A DNA stretch of 64,000 nt from Solirubrobacter deserti (GTDB lineage: Bacteria > Actinomycetota > Thermoleophilia > Solirubrobacterales > Solirubrobacteraceae). Under the pieces are notes generated by a model. The model made no database searches and had not been told where the DNA came from. It saw only the letters and a list, made by a program, of their open reading frames with translations. Of this stretch, positions 26,945-36,403 are shown piece after piece. A program made the position numbers and the translations under genes. The DNA lies in contig NZ_JAPCID010000013.1 of NCBI RefSeq assembly GCF_027587175.1, positions 62,001 through 126,000 on the forward strand, read 5' to 3'. The first letter of the stretch is position 1. Every line of letters starts with the position of its first letter.

Positions 26945-28668
26945 CGCGGGCGCGGGGAGAAGAGCCGCTGGCCGGCGCGCACCAGCACCGAGCGGCCCCC
27001 GCGCCGCGGCCACACCGACACGGCACCCTCGCGCACGTACACCGTGGTGCCGGCGCACGTGTCCTGCGTGCGCCACCGCGTTCCGCGCACCGTCGCCACG
27101 CTGCCGTTGCCGCGCGTGCGGAACGAGCCGCCGCGGTCAGAGCCCCAGAGCGAGCGCTTCCTTTTGCGCTTGCTGCCCTGGGCGGCCGAGGCGCGCTCGG
27201 ACCGGGTGCAGCTCAGCGGCCCGGCCAGGGCGAGCTCGGTCATCCCGGTGGCGGTCTGCTTGACGCGGAACTTGCCGCCGTCGAAGTCGCCGGACTGCGA
27301 TCGGCCGTCCACCTGCGCGGTCACGCGCACCTTGCCGGCCTCGGTGTCGAGCACGACGCCGAGCGGGAGCACCGTGCTGCCGGTGAGCCGCACGTAGTCG
27401 GTCGAGGGCGGGACCCGGTACTCGACCGTGCCGCTGAGCACGCCGACGGCGACGCTTCTGCCCTGCACCGGACCGTCAGGCGCCGCCGGCGGGGCGGCGG
27501 CCCGCGTGACCGTGAGCGGCTCCGAGGAGGCGCTGCCCGCGGAGGTCGTCGCCGTGACGCGTACGGCGTGCTCTCCCGGCCCCAGCGCGGTCAGCGGGAG
27601 CCGCGCCGGGACGGCTGCGGTCGCCCCGGCGAGCGGCGCGTCGGCGAACGCGCGCCACGTCCCGTCGGCCTCGCGCCGCTCAGCGCTGACGCGGCCCTCG
27701 ACGCCGTTGGCGTTCACCGGCGCGGAGACCGCGTCGCCGGTCGCCGTGGGCTCGCCGACGACGGGCGGCACCGTGACGCGGACCAGATACGGCGGGCGGT
27801 CGAGTCCCATCCACATGCGTCCGTCCGGCCCCGCGGCGAGCGCCACGCCCTGCGCCGCGGGATCGAGGCCTTCGCTGATCACCGTCGGGGCTTCGCCGGG
27901 GACGATCCGCGCGATGGCGCCCCGCGCCGCTCCCCACAGCGCGCCGTCCGGCCCGGCGGCCAGCGCGCCGACCGGCGAGCCGATCGCGTACGGGGTGGGA
28001 TCGTGCACGGATGCCACCGTCGTGCTCTGCGCGTACCACAGCGACCCGCGCGGGCCGGGGGCGATCGCCGTCGGGGCGGCGCCGACCCAGCGGTAGCTGA
28101 CGGCCCCGTCGGTCGTCATGCGGCCGAGCCAGGGAGCGGCGGTGAACCACAGCGCCCCGTCCGCGCCCGCGACGATCGCGCGCGGGTTCTCGGTCACGAT
28201 CGGATGGGTGACCTCGGTCCCGGAGCCGGGCGTGTAGCGCGTGATCGCGTCCGGAGCGGCGTCGACGGTCATCCACAGCGCGCCGTCCGGTCCGCTCGCG
28301 AACGCGGTCGGCCGGCCGTACGCGAGCGAGAGCGGCGCGGAACCCAGCCGCGCGAACGACCCCGATCCGCCCGCGAGCGTGAACCACAGGTCGCCCTCGT
28401 GGCGCGCGAGCGCGGCCGGGCGCCGGTCGGCCGGGAACCCGCCGAGCCCGCCCGTGGCCGCGTACGAGACCGCGCCCGCGGGCGTCATCCGCACGACGCG
28501 CCCGGGATCGGCGGGCAGCGTCGCCCACATCGCCCCGTCGGGCCCGGCGACGATCGCGTCGGGCACGTCGGCGAGCCCTGCGACCGGCTGCACGCGTTGC
28601 GCCGCGGCCATCTGCGGCAGTGCGAGGACGGCCCCGGCGCACGCGAGGAGACTGACGACCCATCTCAT
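26941..28668 (-). CDS. Secreted Vgb-like propeller protein with FecR-like domain
   Basis: A 575-residue exported protein with signal peptide 1-23 ('LLACAGAVLALPQMAAAQ'). Residues about 30-300 form a beta-propeller of the virginiamycin-B-lyase/NHL type, with repeated 'AGPDGALW' blades. An Ig-like domain follows (about 300-390). Two FecR-like segments are at the end ('VGVLSGTVEYR...VRLTGSTVLPLG' and 'GNGSVATVRGTRW...VREGAVSVW'). The lyase activity of true Vgb should not be assumed. The 4-base overlap with the CHASE2-HD-GYP gene suggests that both proteins act together at the cell surface. Confidence 0.8.
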   Translation of the reverse strand: MRWVVSLLACAGAVLALPQMAAAQRVQPVAGLADVPDAIVAGPDGAMWATLPADPGRVVRMTPAGAVSYAATGGLGGFPADRRPAALARHEGDLWFTLAGGSGSFARLGSAPLSLAYGRPTAFASGPDGALWMTVDAAPDAITRYTPGSGTEVTHPIVTENPRAIVAGADGALWFTAAPWLGRMTTDGAVSYRWVGAAPTAIAPGPRGSLWYAQSTTVASVHDPTPYAIGSPVGALAAGPDGALWGAARGAIARIVPGEAPTVISEGLDPAAQGVALAAGPDGRMWMGLDRPPYLVRVTVPPVVGEPTATGDAVSAPVNANGVEGRVSAERREADGTWRAFADAPLAGATAAVPARLPLTALGPGEHAVRVTATTSAGSASSEPLTVTRAAAPPAAPDGPVQGRSVAVGVLSGTVEYRVPPSTDYVRLTGSTVLPLGVVLDTEAGKVRVTAQVDGRSQSGDFDGGKFRVKQTATGMTELALAGPLSCTRSERASAAQGSKRKRKRSLWGSDRGGSFRTRGNGSVATVRGTRWRTQDTCAGTTVYVREGAVSVWPRRGGRSVLVRAGQRLFSPRPR

Positions 28669-28743
28669 CCTTGATGCTTTCTAGCCGACCGGCGGTTGCT
28701 CCGGGCAACATTGGCCGAATGTCGGCGCATATGGGCACCGGTC

Positions 28744-31437
28744 TCAGGTCGCGAGCGCGGCTTTGAGCTGCGAGCGGCCCTTGATGCCGAGCTTCGTGTA
28801 CGCGCGGCCGAGATGGACCTCGACCGTCTTGAGGCTCACGAACAGCGTCTCGGCGATCTCGCGGTTGCGCAGCCCGCGGACGGCGAGCTCGGCGACGCGG
28901 CGCTCGGAGGCGGTGAGCGCGTCCACGCCGCTGAAGGCCAGCCGCTGCGGGCGCGCGCCCGCGACGACCAGCTCCTCGTGCACGCGCTCCTCCAGCGCGG
29001 TGGCTCCCACACGGTGGGCGAGGTCGCGCGCCTCCCGCAGCGGCGTGCGCGCCTCCGCCCGGCGGCCCTCGCGACGCAGCGCGAAGCCCAGCTCGGCGGC
29101 CGCGATGGCCTTCACGAGCGGCAGCGGCGAGCGGTTCGCGGCCTCGACCGCGCGCTGCGGATCCCCGATCGCCAGGTGCAGGACGGCTTCGGCTCCCGCG
29201 GCCTCGCGGGCGCGGGCCTTGGCGATCTCGGCCTGCGCGAACGCCACCGCCTCCTCCTCACGCCCGAGCGCCTTCAGCGCCCGGATGCGCAGCGCGTGCG
29301 AGTCCTCGCGCAGGCCGATCAACCACCGGCGCGCCGTGTCGGCGGCCTCCTGGCGGGCGAGCGCTTCGAGCGCGGCTTCGGGCTCGCCGTCCTCGAGCAG
29401 CACGCGGGCGTGCACGGCGGCGAGGCCGAAGATCGACGCCGTCGGGCCCAGGTCCGGGAGCGACGCCAGCGCCTGGCGCGCGCCCGCGAGGTCGCCGCGG
29501 TCGAGCAGGACGCCGGCGAGCGTGGTGCCGATCGCCAGCTCCGGGATCGTCGCGCCCTGCGCGAGCTCCAGCCCGTGGCGGGCGAGGTCCTCCGCGCGCC
29601 GCAGGTGGCCGAAGCGCCGTTCCCAGCGGGCCTCCATCCACGCGCTCGCGCCCGACGAGGAGCGCGAGCCGGCGCGGTCGGTCAGGTCGCTGAGGGCGCG
29701 CGTCGCCTCCTTGGCCTCGTCGGCGGCCTCCACGGCGTGCAGCGCCTCGATCGCCCACAGCGCCGCGAAGCGCTCCACGCCGAGGCGCGCGAACACGGTC
29801 GAGTTCGCGAAGGCGCGCCGCCACGCGGGCAGCACCTCCGAGCGCGGCGCGCCGGCCATCGCCCGCAGGTGGGCGAGATGGCAGAGGACCGTCGGCCGGT
29901 TCGTGTGCGCGTGGGCCTCGACCGTCTCGTGGTACTCCTGCGCGTCGTCGTCCCGGTAGGCGAGCGCCTCCACCAGCTGGTCCTCGAGCTCGCCCCGCCG
30001 CACCGGCGGCGTGAGGGCCAGCGTCGCCCGCAGCCGGGCGGCCGCGGCGCGCGGCTCGCTGCGCAGGATCAGCGCCGTCGCGGCCAGCTTGGTGGCCTCC
30101 ACGGCCAGGTCGGGATCGGCCGCCGCGGCGTCGAGCGCGGGCAGCGGGTCCTCGCCCGCGCGGAACTGCGCCAGCCCCAGCGCGAGCTGGACCGACGCGT
30201 CCTTGGGCTCCGCGCGGCCCAGCAGCCGCAGCGCCACGTCCGGCGCGCCCTCCGCGAGCGCGCGCCGACCGGCGTTCGCGAGGATCTCAGCCGCCCACGG
30301 GTCGGTGGTGGGCTCGGTGGCGAGCAGGTGCGTGGCGACGACGCCGTCCAGCGCGCCGTCCTCGTGCAGCAGCCGGGCCGCCTCGTGGTGCAGCCGCGAG
30401 CGCTCCGCGCCCAGATCCGCCTCGACCGTCTCGCGGATCATCGGGTGCACGAAGCGCGCGTCGGCCGCGTCGATCACGTTCGCGTTCGCGAGCGCGCGCA
30501 GCTGCAAGGCGGCCTGCGCCTCGTCCAGCCGCGCGAGCGCGGCGACGCGCCGCAGGCTGGTGGCGTCGCCGAGCACGGCCGTGGCGCGCGCGACGGCCAG
30601 CGCGGCGGGTGAGAGGCTCCGGAGGCGGGCGGCGATCGTGCGCGGTACCGTCGTGCGGACGCGGTCGGCCTCGTCGGCACGGCCCTCGAACGCCGTGGCG
30701 CGCAGCAGCTCCGCCAGCAGGAGCGGGTTGCCGCGCGTGGTCTCGAAGCACGCCTCCACGAACGCGGGCTCCGCGTCCAGCCGCTCGTGCACGAACGCCT
30801 TCACCGCGGATGCGGACAGCGCCTGCGGGCGCAGCACGCGGGTCGCAGGCGCGGTCGCCAGCCCGTCGATCAGCGCCTGCTCCGCGCCGGGCTCGGCGGG
30901 GCGCGCGCCGATCGCGAGCAGCACCGGGAGGTCCTCCACCCGCCGCGCGAGCGCGTCCAGGAAACGCAGGCTCGGCGCGTCCGCCCAGTGCGCGTCGTCC
31001 ACCACGATCAGTAGCGGCTGCTCGGAGGCGAGGTTCGCGGCCAGCCAGTAGAGCCCGTACAGGGTGCTGTGCGCGGGGTCCTGCGCCTCCTGCGTGTGCG
31101 CGCTGGCGAAGACGGGCTCGGCCAGCCGCGCGGCGCCGGCGAACAGCCGCTCGCGGCGCGTCTCGTCCGCGCCGTGCAGCTCGGCGTCGAACAGCTGGCG
31201 CACGATCCCGAACGCGAAGTCGCGCTCCAGTGGGCCGCCGGTCGCGGTCAGCACGCGGAAGCCCTGCTCGCCGCCCTCGCCGCGCAGGACACGCAGAAGC
31301 GCCGTCTTGCCCTGGCCCGCGGGCGCCTCCAGCACCGCGACCGACCCGGAGGCGGCGCGGGCAGCGCCGAGCTGCGCGGAGAGCCCGGCCAACTCGGCCC
31401 CGCGCTCGAGCAGCGTGTTGGGGCCCGCGTCGATCAC
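28744..31437 (-). CDS. Large ATP-binding LuxR-family regulator (LAL/MalT-like)
   Basis: An 897-residue regulator. An N-terminal STAND ATPase has Walker A 'APAGQGKTALLRVL' and Walker B 'LLIVVDDAHWAD'. A long helical TPR-like middle region (about 350-810) follows. The C-terminal LuxR helix-turn-helix is 'LTASERRVAELAVRGLRNRE...SLKTVEVHLGRAYTKLGI'. Such regulators bind an inducer through the helical part and activate transcription when ATP is bound. The divergent gene at 31569 encodes a secreted protein, and an imperfect inverted repeat lies between them at 31471-31500. The inducer is unknown. Confidence 0.9.
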   Translation of the reverse strand: MIDAGPNTLLERGAELAGLSAQLGAARAASGSVAVLEAPAGQGKTALLRVLRGEGGEQGFRVLTATGGPLERDFAFGIVRQLFDAELHGADETRRERLFAGAARLAEPVFASAHTQEAQDPAHSTLYGLYWLAANLASEQPLLIVVDDAHWADAPSLRFLDALARRVEDLPVLLAIGARPAEPGAEQALIDGLATAPATRVLRPQALSASAVKAFVHERLDAEPAFVEACFETTRGNPLLLAELLRATAFEGRADEADRVRTTVPRTIAARLRSLSPAALAVARATAVLGDATSLRRVAALARLDEAQAALQLRALANANVIDAADARFVHPMIRETVEADLGAERSRLHHEAARLLHEDGALDGVVATHLLATEPTTDPWAAEILANAGRRALAEGAPDVALRLLGRAEPKDASVQLALGLAQFRAGEDPLPALDAAAADPDLAVEATKLAATALILRSEPRAAAARLRATLALTPPVRRGELEDQLVEALAYRDDDAQEYHETVEAHAHTNRPTVLCHLAHLRAMAGAPRSEVLPAWRRAFANSTVFARLGVERFAALWAIEALHAVEAADEAKEATRALSDLTDRAGSRSSSGASAWMEARWERRFGHLRRAEDLARHGLELAQGATIPELAIGTTLAGVLLDRGDLAGARQALASLPDLGPTASIFGLAAVHARVLLEDGEPEAALEALARQEAADTARRWLIGLREDSHALRIRALKALGREEEAVAFAQAEIAKARAREAAGAEAVLHLAIGDPQRAVEAANRSPLPLVKAIAAAELGFALRREGRRAEARTPLREARDLAHRVGATALEERVHEELVVAGARPQRLAFSGVDALTASERRVAELAVRGLRNREIAETLFVSLKTVEVHLGRAYTKLGIKGRSQLKAALAT

Positions 31438-31470
31438 TGCCCACTGATTGTGTCAGCGGGTCGCGCGCCA

Positions 31471-31500
31471 CCGAACGGGTGACGCAGAATCACCGTTCGG
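31471..31500. promoter_or_regulatory. Inverted repeat in divergent promoter region
   Basis: CCGAACGGGTGA (31471-31482) faces TCACCGTTCGG (31490-31500). The arms are complementary over 11 bases, with one extra G in the left arm and a 7-base spacer. It lies in the 131 bp between the LAL-type regulator and the secreted protein gene, so it may be an operator for that regulator or another one. Confidence 0.4.
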
Positions 31501-31568
31501 CGCATGAAGGCATCGTGAGAGGCCTGTAGCGTCGGGGGCCGTCATCAACGTCCGGGAGGGGAAGTGCC

Positions 31569-32285
31569 ATGAAGCGCTTGCTGGGGTTGGTCGTCGCGTT
31601 GAGCCTGCTGCCTGTGGGCACCGCGGCCGCGACAGGTGGGCGATCGGACATGCGGATCGTGGACAACCGCCTGTTCACGGTCGTCGACGGCCCGGGGTTC
31701 GTGGTCGGGCTCACGCAGTTCGGTCTGTACACGCACATCGACGACCGCCGCTTCGGCATCCCGTCGGCCGGTTACGACATCGTCCGCGACGAGCAGACCC
31801 TGCCGACGACGGTGCCCGCGATCCAGTGCGACAACGGCACCTACACCCTCGCGGCCCCGGCCGCGTTCAAGCGCGTGATCCGCAACTCCGCGCCCGGCCC
31901 GCGCCCGGCGCCGTACCCCGCTGCGTTCGGCTTCCCGTTCATCTTCACGTTCGTCGGCACGCTCGACGCGGAAGTGGTCAACCAGAACGGCGAGCGCTTC
32001 CGGCTGCTGATGTCCGACCTCGCGCACGAGGAGCTGGACCCGGGCCGGTCGTTCACCTCGACCAACCCGATCCACGCCTACATCGTCGACGCGCGCGGCC
32101 GCGTGCGCGACCGTGCTTCGCTCGTCGGGCGCGTGAGCGTGGACCTGCGCACCGGCCAGGCCAAGCACAACATCGTCGACGAGGGCACCTGCCACCAGAC
32201 GGCGACGCGCTTCGGCCAGCCGGGCGTGACCGTCTTCGGTCCGTTCTTCGTGCTCCCGTTCCCGACGACGGTGATCCGCCGCTAG
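31569..32285 (+). CDS. Secreted protein of unknown function
   Basis: A 238-residue protein with a clear signal peptide (1-21, 'LLGLVVALSLLPVGTAAA'). The mature part is beta-rich with two Cys ('IQCDNGTY' and 'EGTCHQTA') that may form a disulfide. I do not recognise the family. A strong ribosome site (GGGAGGGGAAG) precedes the ATG, which suggests high expression. It diverges from the LAL regulator across an inverted repeat, so it may be that regulator's target (inference). It overlaps the end of the convergent MFS efflux gene by 4 bases. Confidence 0.65.
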   Translation: MKRLLGLVVALSLLPVGTAAATGGRSDMRIVDNRLFTVVDGPGFVVGLTQFGLYTHIDDRRFGIPSAGYDIVRDEQTLPTTVPAIQCDNGTYTLAAPAAFKRVIRNSAPGPRPAPYPAAFGFPFIFTFVGTLDAEVVNQNGERFRLLMSDLAHEELDPGRSFTSTNPIHAYIVDARGRVRDRASLVGRVSVDLRTGQAKHNIVDEGTCHQTATRFGQPGVTVFGPFFVLPFPTTVIRR

Positions 32286-33658
32286 CCGTCGCAAGCCCGA
32301 CCGAGACCAGCCGCGCTGCGGTCGAGCCGGACGAGCGCGACCGCCGCGCCGAGCCCGGCGAAGACCGCGGCGCCGAGCACGCTGCGGTGGAACGCGTCGG
32401 TGCCGTCGACCGCCGCGCCCAGCGCGATCGAGACCAGCAGCGCGAGCCCGAGCGAACCGCCGAGCTCGCGCGCGGTCTCCACCGCCCCGCCCGCCAGCCC
32501 GGCCTCGTCCCCGCGGACGCCCGCGAGCGCGGCGAGCGGCGCGGCCATCTCCGCCAAGCCGAGCCCGAGCCCGACCACCACGAAGCTCGGCGCGAGATCG
32601 GTCACGTAGGACGCCTGCTCGGGCACGCGTGCGAGCAGCAGCATCCCGGCGCCCATGATCGCCAGCCCGAGCGCGATCGTCCGCGCCGCGCCGATCCGGT
32701 TCACGCAGCGCGGCGCGACCGCGGCGGAGACGCCGAGCGACAGGAACGCGATCGGCAGCGTGGCCGCTCCCGAGGCGAGTGGCGACCAGCCCTGCACCTG
32801 CTGCTGAAACAGCGTGAGCTGGTAGATCAGCCCCAGGAAACTCGCCCACAGCAGGCCCGTGCTGACGTTCGCCCACACCAACGCCGGCCGCCGCAGCGTC
32901 GCGAGCGGGACCAGCGGGGCGGCGGCACGGCCCTCGTGCCCCACGAACCCGGCGAGCAGCGCGACCCCGCCCAGCAGCGGCGCCAGCGACGCCCACGCCA
33001 GCCATCCGTGCTCGATCGTCTGGTGCACGCCGAAGGCCACGGCCATCATCCCGAGCGTGAGCGCGAACGCGCCGCCGACGTCGGTGCGCGCCCGCTGCGC
33101 CCGCGCCTGGCCGTCCGGGAGCCGCGCCACCAGCGCGAGCAGGACGACCCCGATCGGCACGTTGAGAAAGAACGCCCACGGCCACCCGGGGCCCTGAACG
33201 AGCAAGCCGCCGAGCACGGAGCTGAACGCGGCCGCCGACCCGCCGGCCGCGCCGAAGATCCCCATCGCCCGGTTGCGCTCGGGTCCTTCCGCGAACGTGT
33301 GGGAGATGATCGCGAGCGCGTTCGGCGCGGCCAGCGCGGCGCCGAGGCCCTGGGCGGCGCGCGCGGCGATCAGCGCCTCGAGCGTTCCCGCCAGGCCGCC
33401 GACGAGCGAAGCGGCGGCCAGGACCGCGACGCCGGCCATGAGCACGCGGCGGTGGCCCGCCAGGTCGCCCAGCCGGCCGCCGAGCAGCAGGAAGCCGGCG
33501 ACGAAGATCCCGTAGATCACCACCACCCACTGCAGGTCGGCCGGGTCGGCGCGCAGGTCGGACTGGATCGACGGCAGCGCCGTGTTGACGATGGCGAGAT
33601 CGATCACCGTCATCACCACCACGCCGCACATCAGCGCGAGGATTCGGTTGGAGCTCAT
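32282..33658 (-). CDS. MFS drug transporter, DHA2 (EmrB/QacA) type
   Basis: A 458-residue protein with about 14 membrane helices. Landmarks are the N-terminal 'MTVIDLAIVNTALPSIQSDL', the loop 2-3 motif 'GGRLGDLAGHRRVLM' and the antiporter motif C-like 'SVLGGLLVQGPGWPWAFFLNVPIG'. These fit 14-helix proton-driven drug exporters. The substrate is unknown. No drug-response regulator lies next to it, but an ECF sigma factor gene lies immediately upstream on the same strand (30-bp gap) and may be in the same transcript. Confidence 0.85.
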   Translation of the reverse strand: MSSNRILALMCGVVVMTVIDLAIVNTALPSIQSDLRADPADLQWVVVIYGIFVAGFLLLGGRLGDLAGHRRVLMAGVAVLAAASLVGGLAGTLEALIAARAAQGLGAALAAPNALAIISHTFAEGPERNRAMGIFGAAGGSAAAFSSVLGGLLVQGPGWPWAFFLNVPIGVVLLALVARLPDGQARAQRARTDVGGAFALTLGMMAVAFGVHQTIEHGWLAWASLAPLLGGVALLAGFVGHEGRAAAPLVPLATLRRPALVWANVSTGLLWASFLGLIYQLTLFQQQVQGWSPLASGAATLPIAFLSLGVSAAVAPRCVNRIGAARTIALGLAIMGAGMLLLARVPEQASYVTDLAPSFVVVGLGLGLAEMAAPLAALAGVRGDEAGLAGGAVETARELGGSLGLALLVSIALGAAVDGTDAFHRSVLGAAVFAGLGAAVALVRLDRSAAGLGRACDG

Positions 33659-33688
33659 ACCGGGACCGACCGGGCCGGGCCCGGACGT

Positions 33689-34618
33689 TCATCGCACGGT
33701 CGGCGGCAACCCGAAGCGCGGGAAGTGCTCGGCGCCGATGAACGCCGTCACGGCGGCGATCCGGTCCTCGCGCACGTCCAGCACGTCGATCACGTGCGCG
33801 GTGAACGCGCCCTCGGCCTCCCAGTAGCAGGCCACGGCCAGCTGCCCGTTCGCGCGCACCGGCACGTGGCGCCAGCGATGCCGGAACGGCCCTTCGAGCA
33901 GGAACGCGGTGATCGAGTCGTGCCCCTCGTACCAGGACGGCAGCGGCGGCATCGACCACGTCGCGTCCTCGGTCAGCAGCGCGAGCAGCCCGTCCACGTC
34001 GGCGTCGGCCAGCGCGCGCGTGTAGCGCTCCACCAGCTCACGCTGGCCCTGCTCGCCGAGGGCCTGCAGCGTGGCCTGCTGGCTGATCGGCGGCAGGCGC
34101 TCCTCGACCAGGGCCCGCGCGCGCTGCAGGGCCGAGTTCACGGACGCGCGCGTCGTCTCCATCGCGTCTGCGATCTCCTGCGCGGAGAAGCCGAGCACGT
34201 CGAACATCAGGAGCGCGGCGCGCTGGTTGGGCGGCAGGTGCTGGACGGCGGCCACGAACGCCAGCTCGACGGTCTCGGCGACCGCCGCCCGCTCGTCCGG
34301 CGCGTCCGCGAACGGCTCCAGCCACAGCACTTCGTGCCTCGCCTCCTCGTACGGCGTCGCCTCGGTCGAGGCGGGGGAGACCTCGACCGGCAGCACCCGC
34401 CGCTCCTTGCGGTCGAGCTCGTTCAGGCACGCGTTGGTCGCGATCGTGTGCAGCCAGGTGCGTAGGGAGGAGCGGCCCTCGAAGCGCTCGCGCCCGCGCC
34501 AGGCGCGCAGGCTCACCTCCTGCAGCACGTCCTCGGCGTCGTGCGGGGAGCCGAGCATGCGGTAGCAGTGGGCGCGCAGCTCGGAGCGGAACGGACCGAG
34601 CGGATCGTCTTCGCGCAC
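33689..34618 (-). CDS. ECF sigma factor with SnoaL-like C-terminal domain (SigG type)
   Basis: About 309 residues. Region 2 is 'FRSELRAHCYRMLGSPHDAEDVLQEV' and region 4 is 'LPPNQRAALLMFDVLGFSAQEIADAM...SVNSALQRAR'. A SnoaL/NTF2-like domain follows ('ERYTRALADADVDGLLALLTEDATWSMPP'). This order is that of the SigG/SigJ-like ECF groups, in which the C-terminal domain, rather than a separate anti-sigma factor, controls activity. The GTG at 34618 is the chosen start, since homologous sequence begins just after it; a TTG at 34696 would add 26 unsupported residues. It is divergent from the strongly translated LVIVD gene at 34724. Confidence 0.8.
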   Translation of the reverse strand: MREDDPLGPFRSELRAHCYRMLGSPHDAEDVLQEVSLRAWRGRERFEGRSSLRTWLHTIATNACLNELDRKERRVLPVEVSPASTEATPYEEARHEVLWLEPFADAPDERAAVAETVELAFVAAVQHLPPNQRAALLMFDVLGFSAQEIADAMETTRASVNSALQRARALVEERLPPISQQATLQALGEQGQRELVERYTRALADADVDGLLALLTEDATWSMPPLPSWYEGHDSITAFLLEGPFRHRWRHVPVRANGQLAVACYWEAEGAFTAHVIDVLDVREDRIAAVTAFIGAEHFPRFGLPPTVR

Positions 34619-34723
34619 ACGGGGAACTCTAGGCCGTCCCGCCCGGTCGGCAGTGAGGGTTTCTCGCGGGGACGGGGTTCTAGTAGGTTCGCTCAACCGC
34701 CATGGGCAACTAAGGAGGGGCGG

Positions 34724-36358
34724 ATGAGAGGGTTGGGGAGAGCAGCCGTCGTGTCGGGCGCACTGCTTCTGCTACCGGCGAGCGCTTCGGCGACACCACC
34801 GTCCGAGGCGGCAGCGCCGCTTCCGGAGGGCGCCGTGGTCTCGTCGAACCTCGAGTACGTCGGGCGCTCGCCCGAGGCTCGGGGCATCACCGAGGGCAAG
34901 TTCGACACGGTCCGGGGCAAGGACATCCTCGTCATCACCGGCCGGTTCGGGTTCAAGACGTACGACGTCGAGGACCCCGCGAAGCCGAAGCTGCTGGACG
35001 AGTTCCTCCCGCCGGAGCTGGCGGCGAACGGTTACTGGCAGAACGAGGACATGGAGCTCGACACCAAGCGCAAGCTGATCATCGGCGCGCTCGATCCTCG
35101 CCACACCGAGATCGACCAGTCGCAGTGCCCGGCCGGTGGCGGCGTCGCGCTCGCGGGCTGCAAGTCCGGCTTCTACGTCATCTCGTACGCGAACCCGGCG
35201 GAGATGCGGCAGATCGGCGACTTCGTCGAGCTGCCCTCGGGGCACACGTCGAGCTGCATCCAGGGCTGCAAGTACATCTGGACCGGCGGCCCGGCCCGCA
35301 GCACGCCGCCGGCGCGTCTGCCGTCGGGTGAGATCCGCCCGCGCGTCGTGAACCCCGAGCAGGCGTGGCTCGGGCCGATCCTCGGCCCGCTCGACCCCAC
35401 GCCGTGGAACTACACGCGTGACGTGGGCGACGGCCGGCCGATCTGGGTCACCGACCTCACGAACCCGTACAGGCCCGAGGTCTCCGACCAGCCGGTCGAC
35501 ATCTGGCGCAACGACGGCTACACGGACTACTCCCACGACGTCGACGAAGACGACGAGGGCATCGCCTGGGTGAGCGGACGCGGCGGCATCCGCGGCTACG
35601 CGACCTCCGGCTACCACCGTGACCCATACACGAACCAGTACCGCAGGGCCACGCCGTTCGAGCCCGTGCTCGTGGGCGGCGGCGGCGTCGCCGGCACGGC
35701 ACAGCCCGTGATGCTCATGCACAACTCCGGCCGCCCGACCGACGGTTCGGTGCGGGCCGCCGGCGTCAAGCGCGGCAACGTCCTCGTCGGCACCGAGGAG
35801 GACTTCACGCAGCCGTGCCAGAACAGCGGCAAGATCGTCCTGTCGGACCTGACCGACTCCTGGGGCGGCGAGGGCGCGCAGCAGTCCCGGCTGGACAAGC
35901 CGTACCGGATGAAGGCGCTGGACACGTTCCATCCGTTCATCGACTCGCCGGAGACGTCGACGGGCCCGACCGGGTGCTCGGCGCACTACTTCGAGATCGA
36001 GGGCCCGCTGCTCGGCGCTGGCTGGTACGCCCAGGGCACGCGCCTCATCGACATCTCCGACGCGCGTGACGTGCGCCAGGTCGGCTACTTCCGCGTCGCG
36101 TCCACGACGGCGAACGAAAGCTCGAACACGTGGGATATCGCGTTCCGTAGCGACCGCCGCAAGGGCGACCTCGTGTACGTGTTCGACATGAATCGCGGTG
36201 TCGAGGTCCTGCGCCTCAAGAAGGGCGGCGCGTACGCAGCCGCGTCGATGAAGAAGGTCACCGCTCCGAACCTGCCGAGCAACGCGGCGTCGCCGGAGCC
36301 CGTCTCGTCGCTGGCGGTCGACGGCACGGGCCTCGTCTGCCCGCTGTTCGAGTACTAG
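34724..36358 (+). CDS. Secreted LVIVD-repeat protein
   Basis: A 544-residue exported protein with signal peptide 1-22 ('AAVVSGALLLLPASASA'). The body has LVIVD-type beta-propeller repeats ('DILVITGRFGFKTYDVEDPAKPKLLDEF', 'GFYVISYANPAEMRQIGDF', 'GTRLIDISDARDVRQVGYF') with several Cys. LVIVD proteins are extracellular and of unknown function. The ATG at 34724 is fixed by AAGGAGG at the ideal distance; the open frame upstream lacks any signal. A 10-bp terminator hairpin follows 18 bp after the stop. The gene is divergent from the SigG-type sigma factor and may be its target (inference). Confidence 0.8.
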   Translation: MRGLGRAAVVSGALLLLPASASATPPSEAAAPLPEGAVVSSNLEYVGRSPEARGITEGKFDTVRGKDILVITGRFGFKTYDVEDPAKPKLLDEFLPPELAANGYWQNEDMELDTKRKLIIGALDPRHTEIDQSQCPAGGGVALAGCKSGFYVISYANPAEMRQIGDFVELPSGHTSSCIQGCKYIWTGGPARSTPPARLPSGEIRPRVVNPEQAWLGPILGPLDPTPWNYTRDVGDGRPIWVTDLTNPYRPEVSDQPVDIWRNDGYTDYSHDVDEDDEGIAWVSGRGGIRGYATSGYHRDPYTNQYRRATPFEPVLVGGGGVAGTAQPVMLMHNSGRPTDGSVRAAGVKRGNVLVGTEEDFTQPCQNSGKIVLSDLTDSWGGEGAQQSRLDKPYRMKALDTFHPFIDSPETSTGPTGCSAHYFEIEGPLLGAGWYAQGTRLIDISDARDVRQVGYFRVASTTANESSNTWDIAFRSDRRKGDLVYVFDMNRGVEVLRLKKGGAYAAASMKKVTAPNLPSNAASPEPVSSLAVDGTGLVCPLFEY

Positions 36359-36376
36359 GCGAGCTCCGTCTTGGGT

Positions 36377-36401
36377 ACCGGCGCCCGCTCGGGGCGCCGG
36401 T
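36377..36401. terminator. Convergent terminator hairpin
   Basis: ACCGGCGCCC (36377-36386) pairs perfectly with GGGCGCCGGT (36392-36401) around a 5-base loop. It lies in the 45 bp between the convergent stops at 36358 and 36404. Confidence 0.75.
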
Positions 36402-36403
36402 GC

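Noticed and set aside
26941-28668. Streptogramin (virginiamycin B) lyase resistance gene
   Set aside because: Only the propeller resembles Vgb; the FecR-like tail and the fusion to a sensor operon argue for a surface sensor role.
31826-34465. Long plus-strand open frame across the MFS efflux and sigma factor genes
   Set aside because: Two well-supported minus-strand genes occupy the same DNA and the translation is Arg/Ala/Glu-rich without motifs.
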